64,000 nt of DNA, taken from the NCBI RefSeq assembly GCF_905220565.1, contig NC_059419.1:10370670-10434669 (forward strand). The letters are read 5' to 3'. How positions within the stretch are numbered: position 1 is the first letter of the stretch; every line of letters begins with the position of its first letter. The notes under the pieces were generated by a model. It made no database searches. It was not told the origin of the DNA and worked only from the letters and a program-made list of their open reading frames with translations. This DNA is from Melitaea cinxia (lineage: Eukaryota > Arthropoda > Insecta > Lepidoptera > Nymphalidae). Positions 30,339 through 40,300 of this stretch are shown piece by piece. Position numbers and translations under genes: made by a program.

Positions 30339-33224
30339 CTACGCGCCTAGGCGCGTGCGAGCCGTCAGAACGCGGGGACCTCGCCCTCGCCGGCGGGGGC
30401 GGTGTGTGTGTGTCCTGTGTGTGGTGGTGTATATGGCGTTAAGCGCCGTGATCCTATCGTCAGGGTCGGTTAAGGCGTGCATGGGACGCCTTTGTACGGT
30501 CTGTAAGTTACCTCTACCTACGTATTTGCAAGCCTCTGCTACAAGAGGATTTGGGTGACTGCGCGCTCTCTCAAAATACGCTGTAGCGAGTATTTTGAGG
30601 TGCTTCGCGATTGAATCGATCTTGAGGTCGCGATGTAAGTCGACATTACGCACGTACCACGGCGAGTACGTGGCAGTGCGCAGAAACTTGTTCTGAATTA
30701 TTTGGAGCCTATGGATGAGGGTTGGCGCCACGTGAGCGAAGACGGGGCACGCGTAGGTCATAATAGGTCGTATGCAGGCCTTGTATAATGTCGTCTTATT
30801 TCTAAGAGACATTTTACTCCTCCCGCATAGCAGCGTGTGCAATCGACCTAGTACGAACGCTGCCCTGTTTCGGACCCGGTTGATGTGGGCTTTGAACGAA
30901 AGTTTACTGTCGAGAATGACACCTAGGTACTTTGTTTCCTTTAGCCAAGGAATCGGAGTGCCGAACAGGGTAATGGTCCCGGGTCGACCTTTCGTCCAGA
31001 AGACGCGTCTGGTGTGCTTAACAAAGTGCACTGCTGCACTCTTTTCGGGGTTTACTTCGATTCTCCATTTCCTAAACCACACGCCGAGGGCGGTGGCCGC
31101 GGATTGGAGTCGAGAAGTTATAGCCTCGACGGAGGTGCCGGTCGTGAAGATGGCCGTGTCATCGGCGAATAGGGCCAGCTTGGTGGCTTTATTTTTGGGA
31201 ATCGGGATGTCATTCGTGTACAACGAATACAGAAGCGGTGAAAGCACCGAGCCCTGAGGGACTCCGGCGCGAATAGGACGGGGCGAAGACAGAGTGCCGT
31301 CAACCCGATATCTGAAAGTGCGATTTGACAAGAAGTCTCGTATGATGCGCACGAGATTATCTGGCAGTTCTAGTTGATAGAGCTTGTATATCAAGCCGTT
31401 ATGCCAGACTTTGTCGAATGCCTTAGCGACATCGAAGAATAGAGCCCCCGTAGTGTGAGTACGGGATGTGGCGAAACCTTTTAGGATGTGCTCCGTTAAG
31501 CGGTGCACCTGGTGGACTGAGGAGTGATGGGCTCGGAACCCGAAGTGCTCGTCGATGAGCGGAGTACGCATTTGTTGCGTGGCGGCCTTGAGGCGGGTGT
31601 GAATGATTTTCTCGTACACCTTACCGAGGGTGTTGAGAAGACTAATGGGTCGATAGCTCGAAGGGAGGTTCCTGGGTTTACCAGGTTTGGGAATTCCTAT
31701 CACGGTCGCCTCTTTCCACTGATCGGGGAACGAGCAACCGGCCAGAAGGGCGTTATAAATCATGACGAGCAGCATGATAAGCTGCTGAGGAAGGCGTTTG
31801 AGCGTCTTGTTGGTGATTCGGTCGGGACCCGGGGCTTTTTTCGCGTGGAGTTCCTTAATGATCGATTCAACTTCTTCCACCGTCGTCGGTGGGAGCGTTT
31901 CGTTGGATGGCGGTGAAGCCGCCCTACGTTCGACGAACCCGTCCACCGTCGAGAGGTGTATGGGATCGCACGGCTCAGTGCTTGGGGAGCATTGGCTCTC
32001 CAGACTACTCGCAAGGCACTCGGCCTTGTCCAGGTCGTCGAGGGCTGGTGGGAGATTCGGCCTAATGAGGGGAGGTGTAGAGGCTACGGTGACGCCACGG
32101 AGTCTCTTCGCCCACGACCAGTAAGCGGTGTGCGACGGGGTGAGTTCTCCTAGACGTCTACTGTAGTAGTCGTCCCTGAGGTCGGCGAAGCGAGCTTTCA
32201 CCTCCCTCTGTAGGGAACGGAGTTTCCTCCGATTGTCGTCAGTCGGGTAAGAGTCATGGGCTCTGGTTTGTGCGTTTTTACGCCTAATGAGGTCTCTTAA
32301 CTCCTCTGGGAGCTGCCAACGCTCGCCCGGGCGGATTGGCATCTCCCGAGAGCAGTCATCGATCTTATTTTTAATAAAGGAGGTTAATTTTGACGCGGCC
32401 GCTTTAGCTACGTCTACCGAATCGATTGTGTCGGGTATACCTTCAAGGTGATCTGAGTCTAGGGAGCTAAGCTCTGATTCGAGCTTTTTCCAGTCTATGA
32501 CTGTTTTGACGGGTTGGTGAAGATCCGTATCTGGTCCTAGCTGGATTAGGACGGGGCGGTGGTCTGAGTCTAGCTCTGATAGTGTCTCGATAGAGCGTAA
32601 CTGGAGTGTTACGCCCTTGACGATAGCTATGTCGAGCACGTCTGGTGAGTCATTTGTTCCCCTAACTGGGTAGCGAGTGGGTGTCATGGGTGCTAGGACA
32701 TCAATGTCTAGAGTGGGGAGTGACGTCAGTCTGTCTAGTTCTGTTCCTCTGCTATTTCTCGTGCGGGAGTTCCAGCGGGGGTGTTTACTATTTAGGTCGC
32801 CGGCCAGAAGGACCGCGCTACCTGTCGAGAGTAGTGACCTAATGTCGCTCTCGAGCAACCTCTTAGAGGGAGATAAATAAACTGACGCGATGGTGACGGC
32901 CTGGTGGCCCGTCATACTGAGTCGACACAATGATGCTTCGATTTCACTAAGCGGCGGAGGGTCTAACGGCACGCAGTGCAACGACTTCTTGTAATAGATG
33001 AGAGTGCCGCCGAGTGCGGTGACTCTGTCGTTTCGAACAAAATTATAATTAGGCACGTAAGGTGCTCTATGACCCGGTTTGAGAAAAGTCTCTTGCACTA
33101 GCATGACGTCGACCGGGTGTTCCCTCAAAAATTGACAAACTAAGTCTAGTTGTGGTCCAAGGCCGTTTGCATTGAAAGTAATGACACTGAGCGAACGTGG
33201 TTTTACCCTAGCTTTGTCAGTCAT
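30339..33224 (-). CDS. Jockey copy 3 ORF2: APE endonuclease-reverse transcriptase
   Basis: A 961-residue intact ORF2 that carries out target-primed reverse transcription. The endonuclease domain (~1-235) has FNANG, QETFL (44-48), GDLNSKHPRWN (142-152) and SDHRPVLI (220-227). A basic linker follows. The RT (~490-740) has SYRPISLLN (523-531), FFDVAKAFDKVWH (596-608), AGVPQGSVLSPLLY (653-666) and the catalytic FADD (686-689; F replaces the usual Y). The C-terminus is arginine-rich. It starts 9 nt after the ORF1 stop, a spacing that suggests reinitiation or coupled translation. Confidence 0.95.
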   Translation of the reverse strand: MTDKARVKPRSLSVITFNANGLGPQLDLVCQFLREHPVDVMLVQETFLKPGHRAPYVPNYNFVRNDRVTALGGTLIYYKKSLHCVPLDPPPLSEIEASLCRLSMTGHQAVTIASVYLSPSKRLLESDIRSLLSTGSAVLLAGDLNSKHPRWNSRTRNSRGTELDRLTSLPTLDIDVLAPMTPTRYPVRGTNDSPDVLDIAIVKGVTLQLRSIETLSELDSDHRPVLIQLGPDTDLHQPVKTVIDWKKLESELSSLDSDHLEGIPDTIDSVDVAKAAASKLTSFIKNKIDDCSREMPIRPGERWQLPEELRDLIRRKNAQTRAHDSYPTDDNRRKLRSLQREVKARFADLRDDYYSRRLGELTPSHTAYWSWAKRLRGVTVASTPPLIRPNLPPALDDLDKAECLASSLESQCSPSTEPCDPIHLSTVDGFVERRAASPPSNETLPPTTVEEVESIIKELHAKKAPGPDRITNKTLKRLPQQLIMLLVMIYNALLAGCSFPDQWKEATVIGIPKPGKPRNLPSSYRPISLLNTLGKVYEKIIHTRLKAATQQMRTPLIDEHFGFRAHHSSVHQVHRLTEHILKGFATSRTHTTGALFFDVAKAFDKVWHNGLIYKLYQLELPDNLVRIIRDFLSNRTFRYRVDGTLSSPRPIRAGVPQGSVLSPLLYSLYTNDIPIPKNKATKLALFADDTAIFTTGTSVEAITSRLQSAATALGVWFRKWRIEVNPEKSAAVHFVKHTRRVFWTKGRPGTITLFGTPIPWLKETKYLGVILDSKLSFKAHINRVRNRAAFVLGRLHTLLCGRSKMSLRNKTTLYKACIRPIMTYACPVFAHVAPTLIHRLQIIQNKFLRTATYSPWYVRNVDLHRDLKIDSIAKHLKILATAYFERARSHPNPLVAEACKYVGRGNLQTVQRRPMHALTDPDDRITALNAIYTTTHRTHTHRPRRRGRGPRVLTARTRLGA

Positions 33225-33233
33225 TTTTTAAAT

Positions 33234-34751
33234 TTAAATATCAAAAGATTCTAGAGCCGCAGCCATGCGGTCTAATTGAAACCTAACTTCAGCGAGGTAG
33301 GCCTTCATCCGTTTGACCTCCTCTCTGATGGGAGTCGGTTCGACTACCGACTGTGTGGGGATAGCCTTCACGTAAGGCAAAGGCTTGTTCCAAGCGTTAG
33401 CCTTAGGGGCTACGCTTGCGGCCTGAGGGGCCTTATTGTGGGTCGGGGGGGCTTTCGAAACCACCTGCTGGGTTTTGATGCCTGGCTGTTGGGGCTTAGG
33501 AGCCTCCCGTGGGGCCGGCGTTGCCTCTGTGGTGGTTTCAGGGGTCGGCTTCCTCTTTTGAGAGGTCGCTCTCCTGCGCGTTTCCCTCGGGCGACGCTTG
33601 CGTGGTGCCTGAGGACAACCGCGGTAATTTGCGGGATGTCCGTCCTGCTTACAAAGCACGCAGCTAGGAGGGACTTCAGGGTCGGGGACCTTACGGGGGC
33701 AGTCTGCGGTGCCATGGTCACCCAGGCACTTAACGCACCTAGGATGAGCGTAGCAGTTACGGGCAGAATGTCCGTAGATTTGGCAGCGATGGCATTGCCC
33801 AGGTTCGCCGCGGTTTTTGGGAACCTCAATAGTGAGCCCGGAGAGGCGACATACAGTTTTTAAATTGAAAATAGTTTTTCCCTCAGGAGAAAGGTCTAGG
33901 ACCGCAAGCACCATAGGATATGGTGCTTTAGTTCGAGGATGGTACATCCTAGAGACCTGATGAACTGGGAACTTTTGTGACAGAAGATCAGCTTTGATGT
34001 CTGCTGTATCGAATTCAGAGGGGAGCCCGCGTATAACGACGCGTAATTGGCGTTCATCTTCAAGTGCGTACGTATGAAATGAGATTTTCTCCTGTCTGAG
34101 GAGAGAGGTAAGGCGTCGGTGGGTTTCCGAGTCCTTGACGGTCACTCGGATGCCATTGTAAGTGGATTTCGCCGACTCAGGGCAAATATTTTTAGCTTCC
34201 ATTTTTTTGGAGATTGAGTTCCAGGACGCTTTGTCCTGGACATAGATGGGTGGCGGTTTTTTGTTCGCACGGCCAGACGCGGGGGCTGAAGGCGCGGGGT
34301 GCGTTTGACTCGCCGAAGTGGCGGGGCGCACTACGGGGGGAGCCGTGGTAGCGGTGGGGGATTTGCTGCGTGCCTTGTTAGCACTACGTTTTGAGGGGGG
34401 TGGCGCTGCTAAGGCCTTCGCCTTACGACGCTTCCTGTTTTTAATCGAGACGGGCTCGAACCCGTCTGAATCGGAGGAAGCCGGAGAAGCCGGCCTCGAC
34501 TCCTGGGATGAGTCACTGCATTCGGAGTCAGAATGTTCGATATCCATAGATAGATCTCTCCGGCGATCCTCTTCCCTTTCGGGGGAGGCCGGGCTTTCGG
34601 GAATCGAACCCGCTGTCGCTACGTGGGGGGGAGGAGCTAGTTCGCCTGTGATGTCGGCGTATACCTCGGGGTATTTCGATTGGAGGATGAGGATTAACTT
34701 CTCCATCATTTTCGTGGCGTCCATAGTGGACGCGGAGTAATTTCTGACCAA
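33234..34751 (-). CDS. Jockey copy 3 ORF1 (gag-like protein)
   Basis: A 505-residue intact ORF1. The N-terminal helix-rich segment (MEKLILILQSKYPEV) is followed by a serine/acidic low-complexity region, a basic linker (NRKRRKAKA), an RRM-like region ~170-290 (RQLRVVIRGLP), then CHRCQIYGHSARNC, CVKCLGDHGTADC and CVLCKQDGHPANYRGC zinc clusters (~310-375). A basic, proline-rich C-terminus ends the protein. In the Jockey clade this protein packages element RNA and targets the RNP. Five in-frame Met lie close together at the start; the first is given. Confidence 0.92.
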   Translation of the reverse strand: MVRNYSASTMDATKMMEKLILILQSKYPEVYADITGELAPPPHVATAGSIPESPASPEREEDRRRDLSMDIEHSDSECSDSSQESRPASPASSDSDGFEPVSIKNRKRRKAKALAAPPPSKRSANKARSKSPTATTAPPVVRPATSASQTHPAPSAPASGRANKKPPPIYVQDKASWNSISKKMEAKNICPESAKSTYNGIRVTVKDSETHRRLTSLLRQEKISFHTYALEDERQLRVVIRGLPSEFDTADIKADLLSQKFPVHQVSRMYHPRTKAPYPMVLAVLDLSPEGKTIFNLKTVCRLSGLTIEVPKNRGEPGQCHRCQIYGHSARNCYAHPRCVKCLGDHGTADCPRKVPDPEVPPSCVLCKQDGHPANYRGCPQAPRKRRPRETRRRATSQKRKPTPETTTEATPAPREAPKPQQPGIKTQQVVSKAPPTHNKAPQAASVAPKANAWNKPLPYVKAIPTQSVVEPTPIREEVKRMKAYLAEVRFQLDRMAAALESFDI

Positions 34752-35177
34752 AAATATAGAAATTGTTTCCCCCCTGCCGTGGGGCAGGGGCGAGTGAGTA
34801 CCTACGTGTGTACCCTAACGTCTCTGCCCTTAGGTGGCCGAGATGTGTGCCTAAGACTAACCTGTACCTCCGAGTGTGTTGATCGGCTCCGGGAGAAGCA
34901 GATCCGCGCGCGCGAAGATACTATTATAGTCCTTTGCACTTATAATGTCCGAGTACACTACACTGCAAGTCCGACAGTTTTGCCCTATCACACGAACACT
35001 GCTCTAAACTGACCTAACGATAGTTCGAAAGTCCAATGTCCGTAGCACTGCACTGGTGAAAGTCCAATAGTCCGTAGCACTGCACTGTAGCTCGGCGAGT
35101 TGCTCTCTCCAAGAGCGAAGCGGGGGCGACTGGGAAGTCGCCGGGTGGGCTCGCGGTCACGCTTGGTGCGGACGCGA

Positions 35178-35347
35178 GCGGTCGGCTGGAGCCGAGAGGG
35201 TGCGTGTGAATCGCACAGCGGGCGGTCGGCGGGGACCGGGGGCGCGCGTGTGAACGCGCAGCGGGTGGTCAGCGGGGACCGGGGGCGTGCGTGTGATCGC
35301 ACAGCGGGCGGTCGGCGGGGACCGGGGGGGCGCTAGAGAGCGCGCGG
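35178..35347. repeat. 5' UTR monomer array of Jockey copy 3 (4 x ~43 bp)
   Basis: Four GC-rich copies starting near 35178, 35222, 35265 and 35308, each built as 'gcggtcggcggggaccgggg' followed by a short 'gcgtgtgaacgcgc' hairpin motif. Copies 1 and 2 of the element have about two monomers and copy 4 about one, so the number varies between elements. Position in the leader and CpG richness suggest a promoter role, as for 5' monomers of some mammalian L1s; that is analogy only. Confidence 0.8.
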
Positions 35348-35402
35348 CGAACTGTGCCTGCTTGACGTCCGACTAGGTCGGGATGTGGCGGCAGACTAAT
35401 TT

Positions 35403-36277
35403 TGAGCCCCAAACGAACGTACCGTATCTTATATACAGAGGGGTAGGACGTTGTCTAGTGCGATCGCGTCCTGCACTAGGTAACTACGTCAGTTGTTACC
35501 TAGTGCAGTCAGTTGATGAGTCATGAACATTGTAGGTACCGCCCATTTCAAAAGCTGTCCGCTGCGGGCGCTCCGTGCTGTAGATATGTAATCGAGTCGG
35601 ATTCCAGACTCCTCAGACCTTTCTTATTTTCTGATGTATACATATTGTAATATGGGTAAGTATCAAATCATAAGGATTTTAAAATGGTCTATTACGATCG
35701 TCATAAAATAATATGCATTAAATTTTTTTTTCAACTTTTAATAAAGAAAATAAGATAAAATAAAAATAATATATAATAATATCTCGTAATATATATTTAA
35801 AAAAAAACTTTATTATAGTTATCATTCACGCGGTATGATTTTTTTTTCATGTAACTTGCATTAGGTACTCGCAAAATTATCCCTCTGCGTACCTGCATAA
35901 TCTATATCGTTTAAAAAAAAATGATGTTCTAGTCTGGTTATTTCTCTAGGAAATCTACAATAGAAACATTAATACAACACTCCAACGAGTAAGTATCGAA
36001 TAATTTAATATAAGATTTAAAAAAAGCAACCTTTTGTTATCTTTTATCGTTTAAGCCTTTCACCGAAAACGTAGCGTCTGCGTACCTGCATCTAGAAACT
36101 TAGTTACTTTTGTTGAAAAGAGATTTCATTTATGAGTCATTCTTTGGAAAAATATGCGTAAAACGACCTTTAAGGTAACTAAGGGAGGTACCTACCTATT
36201 TAAGTTAATAAAGTTAACGCTGTATTCGTCTAAATAGTTTTCAAGTTACCGTACTTAATTTTAGTTAGGTAGGTAGG
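35403..36277. repeat. Tandem array block 3: partial unit U9 (group B-like)
   Basis: It begins with the target duplication and TATA box (35428-35435), then the hairpin with 14-bp arms and ~840 bp of the unit, and stops where the BEL LTR inserted in 'aggtaggt'. Markers such as 'ctgcataatctatatcg' and 'tgatgttctagtctgg' link it to the group B units at 60503 and 62523, so the A-to-B transition lies at Jockey copy 3. No ORF copy remains. Confidence 0.9.
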
Positions 36278-36573
36278 TGTTTAGAATGTTTACCAATATT
36301 GTGTATATTTAAATATTGTTGTATGTTAAATTAGTCCAGCGCTCGACAGATGGCGTGCGGATCAAAATAGATCGCGCTAAAACTTTATTTACGTGGTATA
36401 GTATGTAAGATTAGTAATTTAAATAAACGAACGATCGAGCTATCGGAAGTCGGTGTCGGTGGTCGATACGTAGATCAGAATACTGTCGTGGTTTTATTTA
36501 TTCAACCCTTCAAGTAGTTCACAACTAGTCCAAAGTCGACCCCCAGCCGCCGTAGCACGCCAGTTGTTATACA
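36278..36573 (+). repeat. BEL/Pao left LTR
   Basis: It starts TGTTTAGAATG. The first 159 bp are repeated exactly at the right end. The end is set at the 'ca' (36572-36573) just before the presumed primer-binding region, giving TG...CA; that end is an inference because the right LTR is incomplete. Confidence 0.7.
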
Positions 36574-37326
36574 TTTGGTTCATCGAGCCGGACGGATCTG
36601 TTCCTGGATTTTTGATTAGTAACCCGTCGTTGGTTACACCCCCACGTACTCGCAGTGGATCGCTGCACGAAGAGTACGTGCAAAATCCAGTTTCCAGGAG
36701 AAGACAGTACAACCGACGCGCCATCTTCCGGAGGATAGAAACGTCCAGTCCAAGCTTGCAACGAGCCTCAATAGAGGGCACCACCAGTCATTTGTATAGT
36801 GACAGATCAACCAACATCGCAGTGAGTCAGGGAAGTGCAATTGTAAGTACATTTAATATTCCTAATCAAATAGTGCAGTGTATTAAAATCAAGTAATTTT
36901 GAACTTTAAATACATCAAGATTTTAACTTAGAAAATATTTAAAGAAATTTGGACTTAGTAAATTTTATAAATTTTTATGAAGAGATCAAGGACTTAGTAG
37001 TTTAAAGTTAGTTATTAATTTAGTTATAAGATTGTTTGCATGTTAGACTTAGAATTATTTTAGAAAAAACGAGGGAACGGGGAACCTATGCCCGATTTTT
37101 TGCCGAGTAACTTTATTATTTAAACACTTGTAAAATTTTCGGTAATTTTTAGACATATGTATTTCTACCCTCATTATTTTAGTTTTATTTTGTTGTTTTG
37201 ATTTTAAGTTTATTTTGTTTGTTATTTTTACTACTTCATTTCATCAAGTTTACATTTATTGTAAACGTTTATAGAAAATATTTATAATTGTTTTAGTAAA
37301 TTAAATATATAATAAATATCGTAAAA

Positions 37327-40300
37327 ATGGAGGGATTAGTCAATGTTTTGAAAGACATCCAAAATGTTATCCAAAAAGGTTTAATTAACTTTAAAAAGAG
37401 TCCTAAGGATAGGCTAACTGTAGAGTATATGGAAACTAGACTTGAGTTATTAGAAAATGATTGGGCTTTGTTTAAAGAAAATAATACAAAACTTCACGAA
37501 AATTACAAGGCTCAAGAGGTTAAACCATTCGTTGATATTTATGATAGTGCTGAGGACACATATATTACTTATAAATGTTTAATAAAATCATTGTTAAATA
37601 AATGTAAATCAACAAATGAGCATAAAACTAATGAAAAATCTAATTTAAAATCAAGTTCAGTTAAGTTACCTAGAATCGCCATTCCTACTTTTAGTGGTAA
37701 ATACAGTGAATGGACGACATTTCGTGATTTATTTGTGTCGCTTATAGATAAAAATGAACATTTAGACAATGTTGAAAAGATGCATTATTTAAAATTACAC
37801 TTAACGGGTGAAGCTGAACAATTTGTAAGGCATAAAGAAATTTCTGATTTAAACTACTCTCAATGTTGGTCGCAGTTAGAAAAACGATACAGTAATAAAA
37901 AATATCTTTCGAATTGTATATTAAAAAGATTGTTTGGTCAGAAACGTATTTCAGTCGAGTCAGCTACGGGTATAAAGGAGTTGCTCGACACAACTAATGA
38001 TTGTTTGAATGCGCTCACAAATTTAAAGGTTGATGTATCTACATGGGACATTATCATCATCCACATAATCGCTTTTAAACTCGATCCTGAAACACGTAAA
38101 CAATGGGAATTAAGTACAAATAATTACGAATCGAATGAATTGCCTACTTATGAGCAGTTTGCCAACTTTTTAGAGAATCGTTTTCGCGCTCTTGAATGTA
38201 TAGAACCAAAAAAAGTTCATCATGCCGCCGGTCCACATTCGTCTAAAGCAATGGTAGCGGTTAGTTCCGGAGGGATACGTTGCGAATATTGCACCGAGTC
38301 ACACAAACTTTGTTTCTGCAAGAAATTTGCGAAACAAACAGTTGAATTTAGACGTGATTTCGTTGTAAAAAATAATATGTGTTTTAACTGTCTAGGTAGT
38401 AACCATAATGTGTACAACTGCCGAAAACAGACAAAATGTAAAGTTTGTCAAAAACGTCACCATTCGTTACTGCATCCGAGCGGTGACACTGTTATTCAAA
38501 ATCAAGATACTAAAGCAAATTTGACTACTGTTAATGCTAGCTCATCAACTAGTACTAATCATGTAGTTTCGTGCTTATCTACAGATAAAGTACTCACGCC
38601 TCGACAGGTTTTATTAGCCACAGCGCTTGTAAAAGCCAAGTCCAAGGGGGGTGATTACAAACTAGTTAGAGCCTTGCTCGATCAAGGTTCTCAAGCGTGT
38701 TTGATAACAGAGTCCACAGTACAATACCTAAGACTTACTAAAATTCCTGTTAAAGGAATAGTATCAGGATTAGGTAATAGGTCAACCATTTCAAAGTATA
38801 TGGTACATTTAAATATTCAGTCACGTATAGATCCAGAGTTCAAATTACAAGTAACGGCTTATGTGCTTAGTAAAATTACATCATACTTACCTGAACAGAG
38901 CATAAATAATAATGTTTTTGAGTGGATCGACATGAATAATTACGATTTAGCCGATCCTCAGTTCAACCAATGTAATAAAATTGATATTTTATTAGGTGCA
39001 GATGCCTACAGTTGCATATTAAAAGAAGGCATAATGAGAAGTCCAGATAGAGGTTTAATTGCGCAAAACACCAGCATAGGATGGATATTATCAGGTGCTG
39101 TAAACAGATCAAACGATATTTCAAATAGGACAAATTCTAATATAACAGTGATGCATACCCAAATGAAAGAAGATGAGATTCTCAAACGATTTTGGGAAAT
39201 CGAAGAACAAATTAATAATAAAAAGATGCTTACTCCAGATGAACAAAAATGTGAAGAATTCTATAAAACTACTACCTCGAGGCAAGAAGATGGAAGGTAC
39301 GTAGTAAGATTGCCGTTCCGTATCGAAGATCCTCAATTCGAAAATACACGTGCTATAGCTGAAATGAAATTGAAGTCATTAGAAAAAAGATTACAAAAGA
39401 ACAAAAAATTAAAACAACAATATACAGATGTAATAAATGAATACTTACAGTTAGATCATATGAGGCCTGTAAAAGAGGGTGACAACAAAAAGAAAGTGGC
39501 GGTTTACTTACCTCATCACGCTGTTATTCGAAACGACAAAACCACAACCAAAGTTCGAGTAGTATTTAATGCCTCTGAAAAATACGGTAAAGGTGTTTCG
39601 TTAAATGATACCTTGATAGCTGGTCCAACGTTGCAGGCTGATTTGAGATACACAGTGATGAAATGGAGGGTTTATCCTATTGGTCTCGTGGCTGATATTG
39701 TTAAAATGTATCGCCAGATAAGGATAGCTGAAAAAGACATTATGTACCAAAGAATACTATGGCGAAACGACCCTAAAGAAGAAATTAAGGATTACGAGTT
39801 GCTAACGGTCACATTTGGTACGGCTTCAGCACCATACCAGGCAGTTAGAACTCTGCACCAGATCGTGTATGATGAAGGTGAAAAATACTCAAACGCTGCT
39901 GATAGGGTTTTAAATAGTTTCTATATGGATGATTTGATGATAGGATGCTATAGTATTGAGGAGGGTATAGAAATATATAAAGAAATGACAGAATTATTAC
40001 GAAAAGGTGGAATGTTATTACAAAAGTGGAATAGTAATGATCAGGAGCTATTAAAAAGGATAAGTTCAGTAGGAATTGAAAACGATCTAAGGAAAGCGGA
40101 TACAGCAAAAATAGAAACTAAAGCAAAACAAGGACAAATCGGAAATGACAAGGAAAGGGTTATAGAGGATAAGGATGTAGATATAAAAATAGATAACATT
40201 ATTAAGATTTTAGGACTTACTTGGAACCGTAGTAAAGACACATTCCAGTACACGGTGAATCTCCCGCAGCTAACAAATACACCTGTAACAAAAAGAGCTG

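Larger units (their letters stand above)
30093..35402 (-). mobile_element. Jockey copy 3: full length, both ORFs intact
   Basis: A minus-strand Jockey-clade LINE of 5310 bp: poly(A) tail (T-run 30093-30106), 3' UTR, ORF2 (30339-33224), ORF1 (33234-34751), and a 5' UTR with a monomer array (35178-35347). It has a perfect 12-bp target duplication, tgagccccaaac, at 30081-30092 and 35403-35414. Intact ORFs, intact ends and an undecayed duplication mark it as recent and possibly still mobile. It inserted at the initiator of the STEEP1-like gene, in the gene's own orientation. Confidence 0.95.

Noticed and set aside
36494..36896. ORFs in the BEL leader
   Set aside because: No motif, overlapping in both strands, and located in the LTR/leader of an element whose coding region starts at 37327.
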